Of a stretch of DNA of 64,000 nucleotides, positions 17,884 through 25,291 are shown piece after piece. Position 1 is the first letter of the stretch. The number at the start of each line of letters is the position of its first letter. A model generated the notes under the pieces. It was not told the DNA's origin. It did not search any database and was given only the letters and a program-made list of their open reading frames with translations. The position numbers were made by a program, and so were the translations under genes. Source of the DNA: Leptolyngbya sp. Cla-17 (GTDB lineage: Bacteria > Cyanobacteriota > Cyanobacteriia > Leptolyngbyales > Leptolyngbyaceae); the NCBI RefSeq assembly GCF_016807185.1, contig NZ_JAEVYN010000002.1, positions 2,145,367 to 2,209,366 of the forward strand, read 5' to 3'.

Positions 17884-18452
17884 TCAGTAGCAATTTGACC
17901 GCGGGTTATGTTCTAGATCGGTGGATGAAACTTAAATGTTCAAGCCAAACTCATAGCGATTGATGAATAGTATAATAACTGAATCATGGAACCAAATCGA
18001 CGAGCCAAATCGACTTGGAGCAGCAAATCGTTTTTCGAGTCGGTCGCTCAATTCAGGTGCGCAAGGTGAGAAGTCTGCGTTCAATCGCTTGGTATTGGCC
18101 TTGCTAACCCTGTGAAACACGGGTTGAAGATGCCGTGACTTGGCAGGCTACGCCAACATAGACTCCTAAACCTAAACCTGCGGTCACTACGCGAACGCTG
18201 TAATATCATCCCTCTTTTGTTTTTTAACGAGAGGCAAACTAGGCTTTAGGGTAAGAATATGGTTCTACGACAACCCGTTGCCACAGTTGGCTTCATCGAT
18301 GAGTACTGGTTGCTGCATCGCTCGACTTTTGAGGATGTGCTATCCTCGCTCTTTTAGAAAGACTTAGCTCATCATTGCTAGGCCTTCTTCATAAGTGCAC
18401 AGAGACACAATGGAAATTGAGCGCCAAAAACTGGGTTTTCCATGATTTCTGT
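17884..18452. other. Intergenic region downstream of the IS982 insertion
   Basis: Starts with the second target copy TCAGTA and the original stop codon of the kinase gene (TGA at 17896-17898). The rest shows only short ORFs, including a 32-codon one at 18259-18357, none with recognisable features. Segments such as GGCTACGCCAAC near 18150 resemble dispersed cyanobacterial repeats. Confidence 0.45.
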
Positions 18453-19649
18453 CTAAAGTTTGCCGCCAATGAGAAATCCCACCATTGTCAAAAACAGACG
18501 GTAATAGGAAACCCAGCCAGCTTTGGGAACGCAGAATACAAGATATACAGCAGCGATCGCCGGACTCAGCATCAGAATCAAAAAAAGTGGTGAAAGAATC
18601 GGAAATGCAGCAAGCACATAGCGAGATGCAACCCGAACTATTGCAGAAGCAGCAATCCATAGGGCAGCATCGCTAATGCGATCGATTGGTTGGCGAGGTA
18701 ATTCTAGCGATCGCCAATTGTATAAATATCCACGCCATTCTCGAAAATAACGGCGAAGCGTAGTAATAGATACCGGAAAAGATCGAGAACGGGAGCGATC
18801 GCGAGGTAAATCACGATTGGCGGCAATTCCTCTATCCCTGCTAGGGGCATATCCAGTTTTAGCAGGATACGATGGTTCCTCATCCCAAAGCTCACTGGGT
18901 GCAGCTTCCCAAGCTTGAGTGGGTGAATGGTTTATTGGCGATGTTGGGGCTGGAGGCTGGGGTGCTGGGGATTGCCCACGAGCATGATTCCCATTTTCTG
19001 AGGGGCTGGGCATACGAGAGACAGAAATGAGGGCACCGGCCTCATTCAGATGCAGACCCAATTCAACTAACCGTTGATGAATGCTATGTTCTTGAGAAGC
19101 TGAGGTTTCTATCGTTTGTTCTTCAACTGGGGTTGGAGAGTGCCACTGATTTTTGACAGGTTGAGCGTGGGGAGATTCCTGAGCTATCTGTTTTGTAGCA
19201 GGTGTTGAGGCTTCAGGTATAGTTCGATAGTCGGTTGAATGAGGAAGGCTGGTATCTGCGATTTCTGTGGGGTTCGTCTCACGAATCGCGCTTTTATTGG
19301 ATTGCTCAGCAAGAATTTGATTGATTCGCTTTGCATGAGCTTCAAGCCGTTGTAACTCATCTGAATACGGATGTTGCAGAGTGGGTTGACTCTGACGAAC
19401 AGTCTTAAAAGTTTTTTTACTGCCTGGAGTGGCTCGCGTTTTGCCTCCAGTTTCCCCCCGCTGTTTGCGTTTAGAGGCGGTGTGTGGACGACATTCATCT
19501 TCAGTGATGGGATTTTGAATCGGCATTGGCATCACATTATTATCCTTCTCTAAAGGCGCGGGATCATTCTCATTCTCTGAATAAGGCTGCCGGGCTAAAG
19601 AGTGATGAAACGATGAAGGTGGGTGAATTCGTGGTTTTTGTTCTTCCAT
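18453..19649 (-). CDS. Hypothetical protein: disordered N-terminus, membrane C-terminus
   Basis: About 398 residues from the ATG at 19649 (another in-frame ATG lies at 19673). Residues 1-290 are Pro/Ser/Thr/Gln-rich and of low complexity (PAPQPPAPTSPINHSPTQAW). A short helical part (QRLEAHAKRINQILAEQ, near 105; IHQRLVELGLHLNEAGALIS, near 195) interrupts this. The C-terminal 110 residues contain three to four hydrophobic helices (ALWIAASAIVRVASRYVLAA; PILSPLFLILMLSPAIAAVY; LFLTMVGFLIGG). I do not recognise a family; the tail looks like a conserved cyanobacterial membrane anchor. It stands alone between the IS982 region and a queuosine transporter gene. Confidence 0.7.
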   Translation of the reverse strand: MEEQKPRIHPPSSFHHSLARQPYSENENDPAPLEKDNNVMPMPIQNPITEDECRPHTASKRKQRGETGGKTRATPGSKKTFKTVRQSQPTLQHPYSDELQRLEAHAKRINQILAEQSNKSAIRETNPTEIADTSLPHSTDYRTIPEASTPATKQIAQESPHAQPVKNQWHSPTPVEEQTIETSASQEHSIHQRLVELGLHLNEAGALISVSRMPSPSENGNHARGQSPAPQPPAPTSPINHSPTQAWEAAPSELWDEEPSYPAKTGYAPSRDRGIAANRDLPRDRSRSRSFPVSITTLRRYFREWRGYLYNWRSLELPRQPIDRISDAALWIAASAIVRVASRYVLAAFPILSPLFLILMLSPAIAAVYLVFCVPKAGWVSYYRLFLTMVGFLIGGKL

Positions 19650-19803
19650 ATTTGAGGATAACCACCGGTGCAAATAACAGGCGCTTACAGTATTAAGACA
19701 CCGTAGGCAGCCACAAAGTCAGTACAATAGTACCATAAAAGAACGATAGCTGGTTATTCAGCGAAAATTTGCTGAACGCGGTGGTATAGCGCAGTGTTTG
19801 AGT

Positions 19804-20499
19804 TCAATCTTCGATCTGAAACGGGTTAAAGTTTGTATCAATGTCAAAGTAATCTTCTTGTTCTTGCTGCTTTAACCATTGGGTGAGGGCGTAAGTCACT
19901 GGTGTAAAAATAAGCTCAACACCACATTTAAATACGTAATTAGAGACGATTAACGTGATCAGCAATTGAGTAGAAATGACGTTTGCAAATGCGATCGCAC
20001 TAAAAATTGCGGTATCAATCAATTGCCCAATTAGAGTAGAACTCATTGTGCGAATCCAAAGATATTTGCCGTGAGTCAATACTTTTAGCTTCGCCAAAAT
20101 GTACGAGTTTGAAAACTCTCCAACACAGTAGGCGATCAAACTGGCAATCACAATTCGAGGCGTAAATCCTAAAATTTGGTCGTAGGCTGACTGATATTTC
20201 CACTCTGGTGCAGCAGGTAGTGCTCCAACCAGAATAAAGGTGAAAGACATTAATATTGCTGAGGCAAACCCCAGCCAAATTACTTTGCGCGATCGCCGAT
20301 AACCATAAACTTCCGTTAAAATGTCGCCAAAAATATAGCTGATGGGAAACAACAAGGTGCCGCCATCAAAGGTGAAGGGTCCCGCCATCAAAATTTTTGT
20401 AGAAGCCACATTCGAGATCAACAGCACAGCCACAAATAGCGCAGTAAGCGTATCTAGATGCTGAAAGGATTTTGAGGCGTGGGTGTGGGGGCGATTCAT
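19804..20499 (-). CDS. Queuosine precursor transporter (YhhQ/DUF165 family)
   Basis: The 231-residue membrane protein has about six helices and the YhhQ/VUT signatures: LTALFVAVLLISNVASTKIL, FDGGTLLFPISYIFGDILTE, VYGYRRSRKVIW and FSNSYILAKLKVLTHGKYLW. Members import preQ0/preQ1 for tRNA queuosine modification. Length is normal. A short acidic C-terminal tail (QEQEDYFDIDTNFNPFQIED) is unremarkable. I looked for a preQ1 riboswitch in the 170 bp upstream and did not find one. Confidence 0.9.
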   Translation of the reverse strand: MNRPHTHASKSFQHLDTLTALFVAVLLISNVASTKILMAGPFTFDGGTLLFPISYIFGDILTEVYGYRRSRKVIWLGFASAILMSFTFILVGALPAAPEWKYQSAYDQILGFTPRIVIASLIAYCVGEFSNSYILAKLKVLTHGKYLWIRTMSSTLIGQLIDTAIFSAIAFANVISTQLLITLIVSNYVFKCGVELIFTPVTYALTQWLKQQEQEDYFDIDTNFNPFQIED

Positions 20500-20617
20500 T
20501 CAATGCAACTTATCTCTGCGTAGAGTTAGGTTACCTTGGCTCCGCTGCTTTTGGCAAAAGACCCGGTAGTAGAAAAGTTATTCGACCCGATGAAGAAGTT
20601 GTTTAAGATGGACCATT

Positions 20618-20633
20618 CGTATACTGTATACAG
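20618..20633. promoter_or_regulatory. Candidate GntR/FCD operator
   Basis: CGTATACTGTATACAG contains the perfect palindrome TGTATACA (20625-20632) next to an overlapping GTATAC. FadR/FCD-type GntR proteins bind TNGTNNACNA-type palindromes, which this fits. It lies 39 bp before the GTG of the GntR gene, so autoregulation is plausible. Confidence 0.45.
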
Positions 20634-20671
20634 AAGACAGTTCGTTTCGACTATTTGGGAGTTTTTCAACG

Positions 20672-21400
20672 GTGGCTCTGTCCTCGCGTCCTCTTCAGCG
20701 TCATCAGTCGCTTCATGAGCAAACCTATCAAGCTTTGCGAAACGCTATTCTATCGGGAGATTTGGTAGCAGGTTCACGGCTTGTAGAAACGCAGATTGCA
20801 GACCTGTTAGAGGTTAGCAGAACGCCTGTCCGCGAGTCGATTCGGCAATTGCAACGAGAGAATTTGATCGTGACCGATGCAACGGGGTCGCTTCGAGTTG
20901 CAATGCTCTCAATTGTGGATGCTATGCAGCTTTATGATTGTCGGATTGCATTGGAACAACTGTCCGTGTCAGAAGCCTGCTGCAATGTAACGAATGAGCA
21001 GCTTAAACGGCTTGAACAGGCGATAGTACAGGCAGAAAAAGCTTTTGGGGAACCGAATCAGTTGACCCATTTTCAATTGCTGCATATGGATTATCAATTT
21101 CATCGGCTATTAGCTGAAAGTTCTGCTAATAACTGGCTGGTGCAGATTTTAGATCAGGTATTCGACAAAATGGCATTGCTGCGCTTACGTACCGTGCAGC
21201 ATAATCCGGGCGTGTTAGAAATTCGGGGCGAACATCGCCGGATTTATGAGGCGGTGCGCGATCGCAATCCAATTGCTGCCACCCAAGCCATTCAAGCTCA
21301 TTTGATTTCAAGTAAGGAACGGGTGGTTCGGGAAATCAAAGTGCTGGAGCCGCGATCACTCGGCTCAGCGGACTCTGTAGAAGCAGACTCTATCTGGTGA
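20672..21400 (+). CDS. GntR-family transcriptional regulator, FCD subgroup
   Basis: The 242-residue protein has an N-terminal winged helix (about 12-78: QTYQALRNAILSGDLVAGSR, DLLEVSRTPVRESIRQLQRE) and an all-helical FCD effector domain (about 85-215) with metal-ligand-type positions (DYQFHRLLAESSANNW, EHRRIYEAVRDRN, AIQAHLISSKERV). FCD regulators answer to organic acids and ureide-like ligands. The start is GTG. Three ureide genes follow on the same strand, the next in-frame ATG beginning right after its stop, so it is likely the local regulator of that operon. Confidence 0.9.
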   Translation: MALSSRPLQRHQSLHEQTYQALRNAILSGDLVAGSRLVETQIADLLEVSRTPVRESIRQLQRENLIVTDATGSLRVAMLSIVDAMQLYDCRIALEQLSVSEACCNVTNEQLKRLEQAIVQAEKAFGEPNQLTHFQLLHMDYQFHRLLAESSANNWLVQILDQVFDKMALLRLRTVQHNPGVLEIRGEHRRIYEAVRDRNPIAATQAIQAHLISSKERVVREIKVLEPRSLGSADSVEADSIW

Positions 21401-21517
21401 ATGGCTAATGATTTGAGCAATGCTTCGTCCGCTGCCATTAAACACCGTGCTGACTTCGATTACTGCCCTTTGAGGACTCCAGAAGAATTTAAGTTTTTCA
21501 TTTTTAAGGAGATCACA

Positions 21518-21931
21518 ATGACGACAAACCCTGCTTCCACTCAGCGTATTTTTATCTGCGGCTCTGCCCTCAAAGGACAGCCTGATCACAAAAATCTGCA
21601 ATCTGCCCAATTTATTAAAGAAGCAGCAACCCAGCCCCGCTATCGGCTTCATGCCGCTGGTGAGGGTTGGCATCCTGCCATTTATGAGGTGGAAACAGGC
21701 GGTATTTCCATTCCAGGAGAAGTGTATGAAATCACGTTGGATGAGTTTAATCAACTCACCGCATCTGAACCACCCAATATGTATCCCAGCAATATTGTGT
21801 TGCAAGATGGCGAAGTGTTGATTGCCTTTCTTTATCCTCAAGCGCTCGTCGAGCAACACAACTGGATCGATATTTCTCACTTTGGCGGTTGGGCAGCCTA
21901 TAAAGCGCAATCTCAAACCGTAAGCGCATAA
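21518..21931 (+). CDS. Allophanate hydrolase C-terminal-like (gamma-glutamylcyclotransferase fold) protein
   Basis: The 137-residue protein starts at the ATG preceded by AAGGAG at 21506-21511. It begins RIFICGSALKGQPDHKNLQS and contains LHAAGEGWHPAIYEVETGGI, SIPGEVYEITLDEFNQLTAS and EPPNMYPSNIVLQDGEVL. This is the gamma-glutamylcyclotransferase-like fold seen as the C-terminal domain of AtzF-type allophanate hydrolases, here encoded alone without the amidase domain. It is followed 27 bp later by uraD. A role in ureide breakdown is inferred from this company; the reaction is unknown. Confidence 0.8.
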   Translation: MTTNPASTQRIFICGSALKGQPDHKNLQSAQFIKEAATQPRYRLHAAGEGWHPAIYEVETGGISIPGEVYEITLDEFNQLTASEPPNMYPSNIVLQDGEVLIAFLYPQALVEQHNWIDISHFGGWAAYKAQSQTVSA

Positions 21932-21958
21932 AAGTTCAAGTTCTGAGTAAAAGCAGCC

Positions 21959-22456
21959 ATGGGGTATTCAATCGCCGACCTAAACCAGATGAGCCAGTCA
22001 GATTTTGTGGCAGCCCTAGGAGCAGTGTTTGAAGAGACACCCGCGATCGCGGAGCGCGCTTGGAATCATCGCCCATTTAGCAATCAGGACGATCTTCATC
22101 GGAAGATGGTCGGGGTTGTGAATCAACTAGACAAAGCCGAACAACTATCGCTCATTCAAGCGCATCCAGATTTAGGCAGTAAGGCAAAAATGGCAGATGC
22201 TTCAGTAGCGGAACAGGCAGAAGTTGGACTCGATCGCTTGACGGCTAGCGAATACGATCGCTTTCATCAGCTTAATCAGGCTTACAAAATTCAATTTGGT
22301 TTTCCGTTCATCATTGCGGTTAAAAATCACACTAAAGCCAGTATTTTGCAAGCCTTTGAACACCGTTTAAAAAACGATGCCGAAGCCGAACGACAGCAAG
22401 CCTTGTTGGAAATTATCGAAATTGCTCGTTTCCGTCTGCACAGCTTGATTGGCTAA
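21959..22456 (+). CDS. uraD: OHCU decarboxylase
   Basis: The 165-residue protein matches 2-oxo-4-hydroxy-4-carboxy-5-ureidoimidazoline decarboxylase, the step that yields S-allantoin in urate oxidation. Signatures are the conserved LIQAHPDLGSKAKMA with the catalytic His (about residue 65) and AYKIQFGFPFIIAVKNHTKA with ILQAFEHRL (about 118-145). Length is typical. It lies between the allophanate-hydrolase-C-like gene and the allantoate-amidohydrolase-like gene. Uricase and HIU hydrolase, its usual partners, are not visible in the window. Confidence 0.93.
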   Translation: MGYSIADLNQMSQSDFVAALGAVFEETPAIAERAWNHRPFSNQDDLHRKMVGVVNQLDKAEQLSLIQAHPDLGSKAKMADASVAEQAEVGLDRLTASEYDRFHQLNQAYKIQFGFPFIIAVKNHTKASILQAFEHRLKNDAEAERQQALLEIIEIARFRLHSLIG

Positions 22457-22510
22457 GTAGATTGCTCGTATGCGGCAAGATTGACCCACTTTATATGGAT
22501 GGAGGTGCAG

Positions 22511-23752
22511 ATGATTGCAACAGTGCCACTGGTGGTGAATGGCGATCGCCTAAATCGCAGTATTGATGAATTAGCGGAGGTCGGCAAACTGGAAAATGGC
22601 GGCGTTTGCCGGATTGCCTTTACCACTGAAGACTTACTGGCACGTCGGCTAGTTCAGTCCTGGATGCTGGATGCTGGCATGACTGTTCGGATTGATGCGG
22701 CTGGCAATATGATAGGTCGCTATGCCGGGCTGCAAACAGATGCGCCAGCCTTGGCAACGGGTTCTCACATCGACACAGTGCCCGTAGCAGGGCGCTATGA
22801 TGGCTGCCTGGGCGTACTCGCTGGACTTGAAGTGGTGCGAACCTTAAACGAAAATAAAATTCGTTTGAATCACCCGCTTGAAGTGATTGTATTCACCGAT
22901 GAAGAACGATCAGTGATTGGCTCCAAAACTATGGCAGGGGAAATTAAGGAAGCACCGGAACACTACTGCCGCTTGGATGGTACTCCGATCCAGCCCTGTT
23001 TAGAAAAAATAGGGGGAAACTGGGAGCAAATTGCTTTAGCGAAACGCGATCGCAAAGATATCGCAGCTTTTGTGGAACTTCATGTGGAACAGGGCGGTGT
23101 GTTGGAACATCGGGATGTGCTTTTAGGCGTGGTGACTGGCGTGGTGGGGCAATATCGGTTTGCAGTGGATGTGCTGGGTCGCCCAAACCACGCGGGTACA
23201 ACACCCATGCACCTGCGAAAAGATGCGTTGTTTGCCGCCGCGCAGATGGTTGTGGCAATTAATAAAATTGCCGTGGATACTCCAGGGGATCAGGTGGCAA
23301 CAGTTGGGTTCATGAATGTTCATCCTAACGCGACCAATACGATCGCTGGCAAGGTAGATTTTCGGATCGATTTGCGCGATTTATCTCAGCAGAATTTGGA
23401 GTATTTAAAGGGACAGATTGAGGAGCAAATTCGGGCGATCGCGGCTGAAACGGGCACCGAAATCACAATGCGTCAAACCTTGCACATTTTGCCTACGCTT
23501 GCAGCGTCGCCCATCATGAACGTAATCGAAGAGGTGTGCCAGGAAATGCACCTGGGTTATACGCATTTGCCCAGCCGCGCTGGACACGATGCTCAAGAGA
23601 TTGGACGCATCACCGACATGGGGATGATCTTTGTCCCTAGTCGTGCCGGAATCAGCCATTCCAAGGACGAATACACTGCTCCCAACGAATGCACTCAAGG
23701 GGCAAATGTCCTGCTGAAAACTTTTTTGAAACTCGATCGCCTGTATGACTAG
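22511..23752 (+). CDS. allC: M20-family amidohydrolase, probable allantoate amidohydrolase
   Basis: The 413-residue Zn-dependent hydrolase of the hydantoinase/carbamoylase group retains metal ligands in GSHIDTVP, AGRYDGCLG, TDEERS, ELHVEQGGVLE and SRAGHDAQE. The dimerisation segment GRPNHAGTTPMHLRKDALFA also fits allantoate amidohydrolase or N-carbamoylase. GGAGG at 22501-22505 selects ATG 22511 over an upstream in-frame start at 22481. In the context of uraD and an allophanate-hydrolase-like protein the likely reaction is allantoate to ureidoglycine plus ammonia and CO2. Beta-ureidopropionase or an N-carbamoyl amino acid hydrolase are alternatives. Confidence 0.87.
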   Translation: MIATVPLVVNGDRLNRSIDELAEVGKLENGGVCRIAFTTEDLLARRLVQSWMLDAGMTVRIDAAGNMIGRYAGLQTDAPALATGSHIDTVPVAGRYDGCLGVLAGLEVVRTLNENKIRLNHPLEVIVFTDEERSVIGSKTMAGEIKEAPEHYCRLDGTPIQPCLEKIGGNWEQIALAKRDRKDIAAFVELHVEQGGVLEHRDVLLGVVTGVVGQYRFAVDVLGRPNHAGTTPMHLRKDALFAAAQMVVAINKIAVDTPGDQVATVGFMNVHPNATNTIAGKVDFRIDLRDLSQQNLEYLKGQIEEQIRAIAAETGTEITMRQTLHILPTLAASPIMNVIEEVCQEMHLGYTHLPSRAGHDAQEIGRITDMGMIFVPSRAGISHSKDEYTAPNECTQGANVLLKTFLKLDRLYD

Positions 23753-24085
23753 AGAGAGGAGGCAAGTTTAAGTGGCAAAAGAAATGACGGGTGAATGACA
23801 AATCAGCGGAAATTTTTGGCTCAGAACCTAAATTTTTGTGCGCTTCTACATTAATAAAGTGAGCGGCAATGTGAGGAAGGACTTGATCATTAATTTTTCC
23901 ACCCTGCTTGTGATCAGATGTAAAGAAAATCCTAAATTTATAAAAACGTCGAAAAGCTGATAATGATTGCATCAGACGCGATCGCGGTCATGATCGTGCT
24001 TTTTGCATGGTGTACATTTTGTCTGCAATGCTGCTGCTATTCATCCTCTAGCCTTATGCGATCGCCCGCTATTTTTTCTCCAACT

Positions 24086-25201
24086 ATGCCTTCCATACCG
24101 CAAACCCATTCTCAGCACTCTCTGATTCCCCCTTTTGAGCGAATTCAATTTACGGGATTATTTGTGCTGGCGACGGGGGTTGGCTGGTTTCTGATTTGGT
24201 CAATCCTGCGATCGGTGCAAGATCCCACGTTGGTCAACTATCTAGAAGGCAGAGGATTGCTGTCGGCGTTGGTCACTGGCTTAGTTTCTGGACTGGTGGT
24301 GAGTGCAACGCAGTGGTTAGTGTTACGGCGGTATCTACCCGACTGGCTGTGGATTTTGGCAAGTGCGACGGGCTATGTTTTGCTCACCACAACTTTGGAA
24401 TCTTGGTGGGGATGGATTGGTCAGGCAATGATCTTGCCGGAAGTCAATGCTCTCGCCGAAAGAGTGAGTCCACAGACGATGGTGATGCTCACAGGTTTGA
24501 TTCGCACGGTGTTAGCGGCTATTTGTTCAATTTGGTTGGGAGTGACTCAGTGGTTATTGCTGCGGCAATACACTCGCTCAAGCCGTTGGTGGATTGGGGT
24601 GCCCTCGATCGCGGTGATTTTTTCGGCGCTATTCACCTCATTTAGCGCAGGTCTGGTGTTGCTAAAGGTCAATTTTCCTTTGGATGTGAATGTGCTGGGG
24701 GCAGGCATTTTGGGAATCACGCAGGCGATCTCGCTCTGTGCTTTGCAACGTCGAACAGGTAATAATGTCCTGACTGCGCCATTCACTACAGCTCCAGAAG
24801 TGGATTACACCCAGGCAAACCGATTAGGAAAACGATTACACCAACACCTGAGCGATGCCTGGACGAAGGAGCATTTAAATCAAGAGTCACTTAACTATTT
24901 GGTAGCAGTTACTGAAACTGGAGCGATCGCAACCTACAAACCGATGAATCCGGCTGCCATTGACCAGGTGCAACAAACGCCGCTACCCAAATTAGTCATT
25001 CCCGAAGTGTTGAACCCGGACAACGGCATTGTCCCGCCCTTGGCACAGTTTGATGTCACTTTTTTGCCGTCTGGCAAGCTCCAAGTCCGTCCCTGGAGTG
25101 GAGTGCCACTGCTGTGGATTACGTTGGGCATGTTAAGCGTCATTGTGGCTGCCAGTGCGATCGCGGCTCGCTTCAACCCTTCTTTAGTCGATATCAATTA
25201 G
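24086..25201 (+). CDS. Hypothetical membrane protein
   Basis: About 371 residues from the ATG at 24086; in-frame ATGs at 23963 and 24056 are possible but add a Cys-rich stretch that does not look coding. Six or seven hydrophobic segments fill the first 210 residues (FVLATGVGWFLIWSIL, ALVTGLVSGLVVSATQWLVL, SIAVIFSALFTSFSAGLVLL). A soluble domain of about 130 residues follows (LGKRLHQHLSDAWTKEHLNQ, LNYLVAVTETGAIATYKPMN), then a final TM (LLWITLGMLSVIVAASAIAA). I do not recognise a named family. It stands alone between allC and a prolyl oligopeptidase gene. Confidence 0.75.
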   Translation: MPSIPQTHSQHSLIPPFERIQFTGLFVLATGVGWFLIWSILRSVQDPTLVNYLEGRGLLSALVTGLVSGLVVSATQWLVLRRYLPDWLWILASATGYVLLTTTLESWWGWIGQAMILPEVNALAERVSPQTMVMLTGLIRTVLAAICSIWLGVTQWLLLRQYTRSSRWWIGVPSIAVIFSALFTSFSAGLVLLKVNFPLDVNVLGAGILGITQAISLCALQRRTGNNVLTAPFTTAPEVDYTQANRLGKRLHQHLSDAWTKEHLNQESLNYLVAVTETGAIATYKPMNPAAIDQVQQTPLPKLVIPEVLNPDNGIVPPLAQFDVTFLPSGKLQVRPWSGVPLLWITLGMLSVIVAASAIAARFNPSLVDIN

Positions 25202-25291
25202 GATCAGCAGACAGCTTTCACCTGGAAGAATTCTTTTCATCTGCCTAAACTCTGATACCCGACACTTTCAACCCAAAACCCGCTCCACCGA

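Noticed and set aside
17932..18120. 62-codon minus-strand ORF
   Set aside because: No start context or recognisable features; lies in the non-coding stretch after IS982.
18259..18357. 32-codon ORF starting MVLRQPVATVGFIDEYW
   Set aside because: It hints at a response-regulator-like FIDE, but it is too short and lacks any receiver motif; not supportable.
20500..20617. Possible preQ1 riboswitch ahead of the queuosine transporter
   Set aside because: I looked for the preQ1-I hairpin and A-rich tail on the minus strand and found neither.
20619..20631. GTATACTGTATAC as an NtcA site
   Set aside because: NtcA needs GTA-N8-TAC; here the gap is 7 bases. The FCD palindrome explains it better.
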